Below, in pieces: positions 5,190 through 10,649 of a stretch of 10,649 nucleotides of DNA. The first letter of the stretch is position 1. Each line of letters opens with the position of its first letter. Origin of the DNA: Gemmatimonadota bacterium (GTDB lineage: Bacteria > Gemmatimonadota > Gemmatimonadetes > Palauibacterales > Palauibacteraceae); NCBI GenBank assembly GCA_030601615.1, contig JAUVTH010000031.1:1-10649 (forward strand). The letters are read 5' to 3'. The notes beneath the pieces are model-generated. The model was given only the letters and a program-made list of their open reading frames with translations. It was not told the origin of the DNA and ran no database searches. The translations under genes were made by a program, and so were the position numbers.

Positions 5190-6346
5190 AGAAAGTCATG
5201 ATCGGCAACCACGCGGTCTCGTGGGGCGTCCTGCGCTCCCGCGTGGAAGTCATTTCAGCCTATCCGATCACGCCGCAGACGCAGATCGTCGAGGCACTGT
5301 CGGACATGGTGGCCGACGGAAGCCTGCCTGCCCGCTATATCAAAGTCGAGTCCGAGCACTCGGCAATGGCCGCCTGCATCGGGGCTTCGATCGTGGGCAC
5401 GAGGACGTTCACCGCCACCTCGTCGCAGGGACTCGCGCTGATGCACGAGATGCTGCACTGGGCAGCGGGCGGTCGCCACCCCGTAGTGATGGCCAACGTC
5501 AACCGGGCGATGGCGCCGGGGTGGAACATCTGGACCGACCAGAACGACAGCCTCTCGCAACGAGACACCGGGTGGATTCAGCTGTACTGCGAGACGAACC
5601 AGGAAGTGTTCGATACCACGATCCAAGCGTTCAAGCTCGCCGAGAAGGTGGACCTGCCGGTCATGCTGCTGCTCGACGCCTTCTTCCTCTCCCACACGTC
5701 CGAGCCTGTGGACGTCACCGAGCAGGAGGACGTCGACCGCTTCCTGCCGCGGCGCGAGGCTGTCTACAAGATGGACACGAAGGACCCTCACGCATTCGGC
5801 GCCCTGGTGCGGCCCGACGCCTACACCGAGATACGCTGGCAGCAGCAGGAGGCCATGCACGAAGCGCGAGATGTGTTCCGCAGGGTCGAAGACGACTGGG
5901 AAGCGATCACGGGTCGCCGGTACGGGGCCGTCGAGGCCTACCGGACCGAGGACGCCGACCTCCTGCTCGTGACCTCCGGCACCATCACATCGACGGCGCG
6001 TCACGTGGTGGACGAGCGACGAGCCGGCGGAGACAAAGTGGGCCTGATCAAGGTCAAGATGTTCCGGCCCTTCCCGACCGACGAGCTGCGCGCGTTGCTG
6101 GGCGGCGTGGACCGGGTAGCGGTCCTGGACCGGAACATATCGCCCGGGCACGGGGGCATCTTCGCCGAGGAGATCCGCTCCGCCCTGTACGACGTGCCTC
6201 CCGAGGACCGGCCGATTCTGTTCGGATACGTGCTCGGCCTCGGCGGCCGCGACGTAACGCCGACCGTCATCGACGACATCATCGACAATACCCGAACGAA
6301 GGCCCGCCCCGAGCGCGAGGACCTGTGGGTGGGGGTGGAACTATGA
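5186..6346 (+). CDS. porA: 2-oxoacid:ferredoxin oxidoreductase, alpha subunit
   Basis: A 386-residue alpha subunit (domains I and II), which holds the TPP pyrimidine site and the CoA-side domain. Seen: SAYPITPQTQIVE (24-36), the conserved Glu in VESEHSA (54-60), TFTATSSQGLALM (74-86), NIWTDQND then RDTGWIQ (114-132), and the C-terminal RPFPTDEL (294-301) and DRNISPGHGG (315-324). Length and order match the four-subunit Por/Vor family. The GTG at 5186 is chosen because GGAGG (5177-5181) lies four bases upstream, it overlaps the previous stop as GTGA, and the protein then starts with the family's KKVMIGNHA. An upstream ATG at 5126 would add 20 residues within the previous gene's ferredoxin. Substrate choice (pyruvate versus branched-chain) cannot be fixed by eye. 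Confidence 0.9.
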   Translation: MKKVMIGNHAVSWGVLRSRVEVISAYPITPQTQIVEALSDMVADGSLPARYIKVESEHSAMAACIGASIVGTRTFTATSSQGLALMHEMLHWAAGGRHPVVMANVNRAMAPGWNIWTDQNDSLSQRDTGWIQLYCETNQEVFDTTIQAFKLAEKVDLPVMLLLDAFFLSHTSEPVDVTEQEDVDRFLPRREAVYKMDTKDPHAFGALVRPDAYTEIRWQQQEAMHEARDVFRRVEDDWEAITGRRYGAVEAYRTEDADLLLVTSGTITSTARHVVDERRAGGDKVGLIKVKMFRPFPTDELRALLGGVDRVAVLDRNISPGHGGIFAEEIRSALYDVPPEDRPILFGYVLGLGGRDVTPTVIDDIIDNTRTKARPEREDLWVGVEL

Positions 6347-7239
6347 GCCAGACGATCATCAAGCAGCACATCCCGCGCGACGATCTTCTCGCCTCCGGGC
6401 ACCTGGCGTGCCCCGGCTGCGCCGCTCCAATCGCGATGAACCTGGTACTCAAGGCTCTCGGGCCCGAGACCATGGTGGTGCTGCCGGCGTGCTGCTGGAG
6501 CATCATCGCCGGGCCGTGGCCGCAGTCATCTCTTCGGGTACCGCTGTACCACACCGCGTTCGAGACGGCAGCGGCAGTGGCGTCGGGCATCAAGGCGGGT
6601 CTCCAGTCGCGAGGTGACACGGAAACGACAGTGATCGCGTGGGCCGGCGACGGCGGCACGTTCGACATCGGATTGCAGGCCCTGTCGGGAGCAGCGGAGC
6701 GCAACGAGGACTTCATCTATTTCTGCTACGACAACGAAGCGTACATGAACACGGGCATCCAGCGCTCCTCGGCGACGCCGTGGGGAGCCTGGACCACGAC
6801 CACGCCGACCTCGGACCCGGAGCACCAGCCCAAGAAGGACATCATGGCGATCATGGCGGCGCACCGGATTCCCTACGCCGCGACCGCCTCGGTGGCCTAC
6901 CCTGTGGACCTGGTACAGAAGGTGGAGAAGGCACGCACGATCCGCGGCACGCGGTTCATCCACATCCTCGCGCCGTGCCCGCCGGGCTGGAAGACGCAGA
7001 ACGACGAAACGATCGACCTCGCTCGCATGGCCGTCGAGCGCAGGATCTTCCCGCTGCTGGAGGTCGAGAACGGCGGCGAGTGGCGCTTCACGGTCGACCA
7101 CCCGGGCGGGCCGGTCGAACCGTACCTCAGGCGCCAGGCGCGGTTCAGACACCTCAACGAAGTGCAGGTCGAGCACATTCAGCGCGAGGTGGATGCGCGC
7201 TGGAAGATCCTGTCGAATCGGGTCAAGCACGGCACCTGA
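6343..7239 (+). CDS. porB: 2-oxoacid:ferredoxin oxidoreductase, beta subunit (TPP-binding)
   Basis: A 298-residue beta subunit that binds the TPP diphosphate with Mg2+ and one [4Fe-4S] cluster. Seen: CPGC (Cys23, Cys26), Cys50/51, and Cys211 in APCPPGW, which supply the four-Cys cluster of this family; the TPP motif GDGGTFDIG (102-110) followed by YDNEAYMNTG (129-138); and QRSSATPWGAWTTTTP (140-155). RIPYAATASVAYPVDL (175-190) is also very like archaeal Por/Vor beta chains as I remember them. The start ATG overlaps the alpha stop as ATGA, so the pair is translationally coupled. With gamma, delta and alpha this completes the complex. It is followed after 22 bases by the HMG-CoA-synthase-like gene in the same direction. 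Confidence 0.92.
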   Translation: MSQTIIKQHIPRDDLLASGHLACPGCAAPIAMNLVLKALGPETMVVLPACCWSIIAGPWPQSSLRVPLYHTAFETAAAVASGIKAGLQSRGDTETTVIAWAGDGGTFDIGLQALSGAAERNEDFIYFCYDNEAYMNTGIQRSSATPWGAWTTTTPTSDPEHQPKKDIMAIMAAHRIPYAATASVAYPVDLVQKVEKARTIRGTRFIHILAPCPPGWKTQNDETIDLARMAVERRIFPLLEVENGGEWRFTVDHPGGPVEPYLRRQARFRHLNEVQVEHIQREVDARWKILSNRVKHGT

Positions 7240-7261
7240 CCATCAGAACGAGGAGGAGGAC

Positions 7262-8308
7262 ATGGCCGGAATCGCAGGCTACGGGGCCTTCATCCCGCGG
7301 CGGCGCATCACCACCGAGGAGATCGCGCGCCAGTGGGGGAAAGACCCCGGCACCATCCAGAGGGGACTGATGTTGAAGGAGAAATCCGTCCCCGGCTTCG
7401 ACGAAGACACCATCACCATCTCCGTGGCCGCCGGGCGGGCGGCGCTCGCCCGGGCCGGCGTGTCACCATCGAGGGTCGGGGCCGTCTACATCGGCTCGGA
7501 GTCTCACCCGTACGCCGTAAAGCCGAGCGGTACCGTGGTGGCGGAGGCCCTGGGCATCGGGCCGGAAGTGCACGTCGCCGATTTCGAATTCGCATGCAAG
7601 GCAGGCACGGAAGCGATGTTCGTGGCCCTGGCACTCGTCGAGTCCGGGCGGGTCGACTACGCGCTCGCCGTAGGGGCCGATACATCGCAGGGCGCGCCGG
7701 ACGACGCCCTGGAGTACTCGGCCTCCGCCGGCGGCGCGGCCTTTCTGTTTGGTCGCGATGACCCGCTGGTCGAGGTGGTGGACACGATCAGCTTCACCAC
7801 GGATACGCCCGACTTCTGGCGCCGGGAGGGAGAGTTCTACCCGAGGCACGGGGGACGCTTCACCGGCGAGCCGGCGTACTTCAAGCACGTGACGGAGGCC
7901 ACTACACGGATTCTCGACAAGACGGGCCTGAAGCCGGAGGACTTCCGCTTCGTCGTCTTCCACATGCCGAACGGCAAGTTTCCGCTGTCCGTGGGGAAAT
8001 CGCTCGGCTTCACGCGCGAGCAGATCGATCCCGGCTGGGTGGTGCCGACGATGGGCAACACCTACTCCGGGTCGTCGCCGACGGGATTGGCGGCGGTGCT
8101 CGACGTGGCCGACCCGGATGACCTGATCCTCATCACGTCCTTCGGATCCGGTGCAGGCAGCGATTCGTTCGTCCTGCGGGCCACCGGGCTGCTTCCGCAG
8201 CGCCGCGGACTGGCCCCGAGCGTCCGTTCGATGCTCGACGGCCCACGCCGGTACGTGACTTACGGCGAATACGCCAAGTATCGAGAGAAGATCATCGTCA
8301 ACGACTGA
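7262..8308 (+). CDS. Hydroxymethylglutaryl-CoA synthase family protein (archaeal type)
   Basis: A 348-residue thiolase-fold enzyme of the archaeal HMG-CoA synthase family, which joins acetyl-CoA to acetoacetyl-CoA in the mevalonate pathway. The three catalytic residues of true HMG-CoA synthases are visible: Glu79 in IGSESHPYAVKP, the acyl-carrying Cys112 in FEFACKAGTEAM, and His234 in VFHMPNGKFP. NTYSGSSPTGLAAVLD (266-281) and FGSGAGSDSF (294-303) complete the fold. The start is backed by GAGGAGGAGG just before the ATG. It is followed after 13 bases by a thiolase and then a DUF35 protein, the same trio that forms a channelling complex in archaea. Family is firm. The substrate is not: related trios (for example PhlACB) do acyl transfer in phloroglucinol metabolism. 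No HMG-CoA reductase or mevalonate kinase is in view. Confidence 0.9.
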   Translation: MAGIAGYGAFIPRRRITTEEIARQWGKDPGTIQRGLMLKEKSVPGFDEDTITISVAAGRAALARAGVSPSRVGAVYIGSESHPYAVKPSGTVVAEALGIGPEVHVADFEFACKAGTEAMFVALALVESGRVDYALAVGADTSQGAPDDALEYSASAGGAAFLFGRDDPLVEVVDTISFTTDTPDFWRREGEFYPRHGGRFTGEPAYFKHVTEATTRILDKTGLKPEDFRFVVFHMPNGKFPLSVGKSLGFTREQIDPGWVVPTMGNTYSGSSPTGLAAVLDVADPDDLILITSFGSGAGSDSFVLRATGLLPQRRGLAPSVRSMLDGPRRYVTYGEYAKYREKIIVND

Positions 8309-8321
8309 CGCGGAGGGAGAA

Positions 8322-9470
8322 ATGCGCGAAGTAGCGATCGTCGCGGCGGGCATGACCCACTTCGGTGAGCTGTGGGGAGCCAGCCTCCGCGACCTGTTCG
8401 TGGAGGCGGCGCAGGGTGCGCTGACAGCCGCCGGGACCGACCATCTGGACGCGATTTACGTCGGCAACATGTCAGCCGGTCAGTTCGTGGGCCAGGAACA
8501 CCTGGGGCCGCTGATGGCCGATCACCTGGGGATGGCCGGAGTGCCATCTGTTCGAGTGGAATCGGCCTGCGCCTCGGGGGGGGTGGCGCTGCGCACCGCC
8601 TTCCTGGAGGTGGCGAGCGGCGCGAGCGACCTGGTTCTCGCCGCGGGCGTGGAGAAGATGAACGATGGCGCCGACGTGACCGCGATCCTGGCCACCGCGT
8701 CGGACCAGGAAACCGAAGTCTATCACGGCGCGACCTTCCCGGGGCTGTACGCCTTGATCGCCCGAGCGCACATGGCAGCGCACGGCACGACAGAGGAGGA
8801 CCTGGCGTGGGTATCCGTGAAGAATCACCGACACGGAGCCCTGAACGAGCGCGCGCAGTTCCAGCGAGAGCTGACCACGGATCAGGTACTGAGCTCGGCT
8901 CTCGTTTCCGAGCCGCTGCGTCTGCTCCATTGCTCGCCGGTGAGCGATGGCGCGGCAGCCGTGCTGGTGTGTCCGCTGGACCAGGCCTCGAAGTACACGG
9001 ACCACCCCGTGGTGATACGGGGGACCGCGATGGCCACCGCGTCGTTGGCGCTGACCGATCGTCGGGACATGGCCTTCCTGGACTCCGTGGCCGCGTCGGG
9101 AGCCCGGGCGTACGAGATGGCCGGCATCGGCCCCGAGCAAGTGGATGTGGCTGAAGTCCACGACTGTTTCTCGATCGCGGAGATCTGTTGCATCGAGGCG
9201 CTGGGCTTCGCGCCGCTCGGAGAGGGCCGCCACTGTGCGCGTACCGGCGAGACCGCGCTCGGCGGACGTATTCCGGTCAATACGAGCGGGGGACTCAAGT
9301 CGAAGGGCCACCCCGTCGGCGCCACGGGTATCGCGCAGGCCGTGGAGCTGTTCGAGCAGCTCACTGGAGCCTCGGGCGACCGCCAGGTACACGGCGCCGA
9401 GTTCGGCCTCGCCCAGAACATGGGCGGAACGGGCGCCAGCTCCGTCGTACACATCTTCCAAGCCGTCTGA
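8322..9470 (+). CDS. Thiolase family protein, SCP2/archaeal type (acetyl-CoA acetyltransferase-like)
   Basis: A 382-residue thiolase, forming or cleaving 3-oxoacyl-CoA. Seen: nucleophile Cys83 in VESACASGG, HDCFS at 280-284 (His280 and Cys282), and SGGLKSKGHPVGATG (322-336, His330). The usual C-terminal CGG motif of classical thiolases is replaced by AQNMGGTGAS; in SCP2-type thiolases the Cys of HDCF is thought to act as the acid/base instead, so the site looks complete. The ATG at 8322 has GGAGGGAG directly upstream. Its neighbours are the HMG-CoA-synthase-like gene (13-base gap) and the DUF35 gene (18-base gap). In archaea the same three proteins form one complex in which acetoacetyl-CoA is passed to HMG-CoA synthase; the same is inferred here. 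Chain-length preference cannot be seen. Confidence 0.9.
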   Translation: MREVAIVAAGMTHFGELWGASLRDLFVEAAQGALTAAGTDHLDAIYVGNMSAGQFVGQEHLGPLMADHLGMAGVPSVRVESACASGGVALRTAFLEVASGASDLVLAAGVEKMNDGADVTAILATASDQETEVYHGATFPGLYALIARAHMAAHGTTEEDLAWVSVKNHRHGALNERAQFQRELTTDQVLSSALVSEPLRLLHCSPVSDGAAAVLVCPLDQASKYTDHPVVIRGTAMATASLALTDRRDMAFLDSVAASGARAYEMAGIGPEQVDVAEVHDCFSIAEICCIEALGFAPLGEGRHCARTGETALGGRIPVNTSGGLKSKGHPVGATGIAQAVELFEQLTGASGDRQVHGAEFGLAQNMGGTGASSVVHIFQAV

Positions 9471-9488
9471 GCGGAAAGGGGAACAGAC

Positions 9489-9941
9489 ATGCCAAGCCCG
9501 AGATACTGGAGGGAGATCCCCTCCCGCTACCGGTTGGAGGCGACCCGGTGCGGCGACTGCGGTCGCGTGTCGTACCCGCCGCGCCGCATCTGCCCTGAGT
9601 GCCGTAGCACCGACGGAGAGACCATCGAGCTGTCACACGAAGGACGCGTCCTCACGTACACGGTCGTCCACGTCCCGCCGGATGACTTCCTCATGGAAGC
9701 GCCCTATGCACTGGCCGTGGTGGAGACACCCGAGGGAGCGAGGATGATGGTGCAGGTGGCGGACTGCGACCCGGCCTCCGTCGAGGCCGGAATGATGGTC
9801 GCGCTGGAGTTCCGTCTCATCCGGAGGGAGGGAAAGGGCGGAATCCTGTGTTACGGTTACAAGGCCGTGCCGGCCTACCCGATGGGAGGAGAGGCGGAGG
9901 CCGAGCTACGGTCGAAGGAGTCGGAGGTGGCGCATGCGTAA
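9489..9941 (+). CDS. DUF35 Zn-ribbon / OB-fold protein, partner of the thiolase
   Basis: A 150-residue protein with the two parts of the DUF35 family: a rubredoxin-like zinc ribbon (Cys21-x2-Cys24 and Cys35-x2-Cys38) and an OB-fold domain at about 45-130 (GRVLTYTVVHVPP, then PYALAVVETPEG). The zinc ribbon is expected to bind one Zn2+. In the archaeal thiolase/HMG-CoA-synthase complex this protein bridges the two enzymes and its fold helps make the shared CoA site; no catalytic residues are expected. The acidic tail after about 133 is variable in the family. Start ATG 9489 follows AAAGGGGA. It overlaps the next small gene by eight bases. Family firm; role inferred from neighbours. Confidence 0.9.
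   Translation: MPSPRYWREIPSRYRLEATRCGDCGRVSYPPRRICPECRSTDGETIELSHEGRVLTYTVVHVPPDDFLMEAPYALAVVETPEGARMMVQVADCDPASVEAGMMVALEFRLIRREGKGGILCYGYKAVPAYPMGGEAEAELRSKESEVAHA
9922..9936 (+). promoter_or_regulatory. Translational-coupling site, copy 2
   Basis: GGAGGTG inside the end of the DUF35 gene leads to an ATG overlapping the upstream stop by eight bases (ATGCGTAA). It matches 14 of 15 bases of the site at 3402-3416 and supports the short gene that follows as truly translated. Confidence 0.6.
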
Positions 9942-10113
9942 GATCCAGGTCTGGGCTGAAGTGAGCGACATCCACTTCCAGGCCTACGAATGCGAGGCCA
10001 CCCGGCAGGGAGTGCCCGTGGAGGATCTCATCCAGCAGACGGTGAACTGCCTGCTGCGAGAGCTCGAGCGGGACGAGGAGGAGGATCGCTGCCGCGAGGT
10101 GACGACCTCCTGA
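9934..10113 (+). CDS. Small ribbon-helix-helix-like protein, last gene of the operon
   Basis: A 59-residue protein, easily missed because of its size. Its predicted order is one short strand (KIQVWAEV, residues 3-10), a helix (about 11-25), a turn at GVPVE, and a second amphipathic helix (about 29-50) ending in acidic residues. This is the layout of ribbon-helix-helix (CopG/Arc-type) DNA-binding proteins, where alternate strand residues touch DNA; here these would be Lys3, Gln5, Trp7 or their neighbours. Evidence that it is real: a strong GGAGGTG site, an eight-base overlap with the DUF35 stop, and codons with GC-rich third positions. No toxin gene is adjacent. It may regulate this operon or be a structural partner; similarity is by topology only, not by a recognised family signature. 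Confidence 0.6.
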   Translation: MRKIQVWAEVSDIHFQAYECEATRQGVPVEDLIQQTVNCLLRELERDEEEDRCREVTTS

Positions 10114-10144
10114 CCGGCAACGCCCCCACGCTCCCGAAGTCGGG

Positions 10145-10179
10145 GAAGGCCCCGGGGCGTCTGGCGCTCCAGGGCCTTC
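10145..10179. terminator. Long hairpin between convergent genes, candidate terminator
   Basis: GAAGGCCC (10145-10152) pairs with GGGCCTTC (10172-10179); after a C/A mismatch GGGGCG (10154-10159) pairs with CGCTCC (10165-10170, one G-U), leaving a 5-base loop. This 14-pair stem lies between the operon end (10113) and the barrel gene stop (10211). There is no T tract on either strand, so it may stop transcription in another way or protect the 3' end of either mRNA. A weaker CCCG/CGGG hairpin precedes it at 10133-10144. Confidence 0.5.
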
Positions 10180-10210
10180 GTCCGCGAGGCCTGCGGAACT
10201 CGATCTCGGC

Positions 10211-10649
10211 TTAGAACTTCGCGTCGAGCATGACGTAGACCCAGGTCATGTCCTCGTCGAGACGCCCGATCTCGGCCCAGCCGTCGTTCTGGAACACGTA
10301 GCTGAAGCCAGCGCTCAGATTCAGATACTTGTTGTACTTCCAGGTCCCGACGAGGTCGACTTCCTCTCCGAAGTGGCCGGACGCCAGGCTGCCCTTGTCG
10401 GCCATGTGAAACGAGTGGAGATCCAGGCGGATCATCCACTCGGAGTGCGGCCGGAACGTGCCCTTGATCGCCAGGTCCTGCAGGCCGCGGCCACCAGTGT
10501 GCACCGGCAGGTTCAGGAACAGGTCGGCGAAGCCGTAGAACTTGTGGTTCGTGGCGAACAGGGTGTCGAACACCTTCACGTCGCCATCCGTCAGGTCTCC
10601 GTCGCCCGACAGGTAGTCGTACCACAGGGTCACGCTCCCCTTGCCGGAG
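10211..10649 (-). CDS. Outer-membrane beta-barrel of the alginate-export type, C-terminal part (cut by window edge)
   Basis: The last 145 residues of a protein whose start lies beyond the right edge; the frame is open to the end of the window. Alternating polar and hydrophobic residues in strands of 9-12, many Tyr/Trp/Phe, turns rich in Gly and Asp, and a final Lys-Phe are the marks of a beta-barrel that ends with the aromatic residue used in barrel assembly. VKVFDTLFATNHKFYGFADLF and the late EIGRLDEDMTWVYVML are like the C-terminal part of alginate-export (AlgE-like) family proteins as I remember them. Such barrels move anionic sugars or other small molecules across the outer membrane. The GTG at 10633 is only an internal Val codon. 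It converges on the operon and is probably unrelated to it. Confidence 0.7.
   Translation of the reverse strand, partial: SGKGSVTLWYDYLSGDGDLTDGDVKVFDTLFATNHKFYGFADLFLNLPVHTGGRGLQDLAIKGTFRPHSEWMIRLDLHSFHMADKGSLASGHFGEEVDLVGTWKYNKYLNLSAGFSYVFQNDGWAEIGRLDEDMTWVYVMLDAKF

Noticed and set aside
5221..7239. A 672-residue plus-strand open frame covering much of the alpha gene and all of the beta gene
   Set aside because: Only its last 298 residues (from 6343) are a real protein. The upstream part is Arg/Gly/Pro/His-rich shadow translation of the alpha gene in another frame, as expected in GC-rich DNA.
9934..10210. A toxin-antitoxin pair led by the RHH-like protein
   Set aside because: No toxin-sized frame follows or precedes it; the upstream partner is a DUF35 protein and the downstream gene is convergent.
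9984..10625. A 213-residue minus-strand frame overlapping the barrel gene and the RHH-like gene
   Set aside because: Arg/Pro/Gly-rich shadow; the beta-barrel frame at 10211-10649 has clear strand patterning and a C-terminal Phe.

Overview
The window is high-GC bacterial DNA (roughly two-thirds G+C by eye, strong GC3 in the coding frames). The organism cannot be fixed from the sequence. Two features recall Gemmatimonadota or a similar Gram-negative phylum: a signal peptide ending in R-A-Q and an outer-membrane barrel of the alginate-export type. That placement is a weak inference. No rRNA, tRNA, CRISPR array, insertion sequence or phage gene was seen.

Layout. (1) 1-370, minus: the start of a gamma-glutamyltransferase-like gene, cut by the left edge. 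(2) 549-1112, plus: a four-helix membrane protein of unknown function. (3) 1211-2131, minus: a secreted protein with a Ser-rich tail, started at TTG and followed by a good intrinsic terminator. (4) 2272-2502, minus: a small Cys-rich protein. (5) 2503-2842: a 340-base gap containing a row of strong inverted repeats. (6) 2843-10113, plus: the main object, eight tightly packed genes. (7) 10211-10649, minus: the C-terminal end of an outer-membrane beta-barrel, cut by the right edge.

The eight-gene operon joins two modules. The first is a 2-oxoacid:ferredoxin oxidoreductase in the order gamma, delta, alpha, beta. Its delta (ferredoxin) subunit is fused to a GltD/NfnB-like FAD/NAD(P) oxidoreductase, so electrons from keto-acid oxidation could pass within one complex to NAD(P)+, or come back from NAD(P)H. 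The second is the archaeal-type trio of HMG-CoA-synthase family protein, SCP2-type thiolase and DUF35 Zn-ribbon/OB-fold protein. In archaea this trio channels acetoacetyl-CoA from thiolase to HMG-CoA synthase. A simple joint reading is keto acid -> acyl-CoA -> thiolase condensation -> HMG-CoA-synthase-type condensation. Whether the product is HMG-CoA or another branched acyl or ketone compound cannot be decided here. The operon ends with a 59-residue protein shaped like a ribbon-helix-helix regulator. Overlapping starts (8, 4, 4 and 8 bases) and short gaps (22, 13 and 18 bases) point to one transcript with translational coupling.
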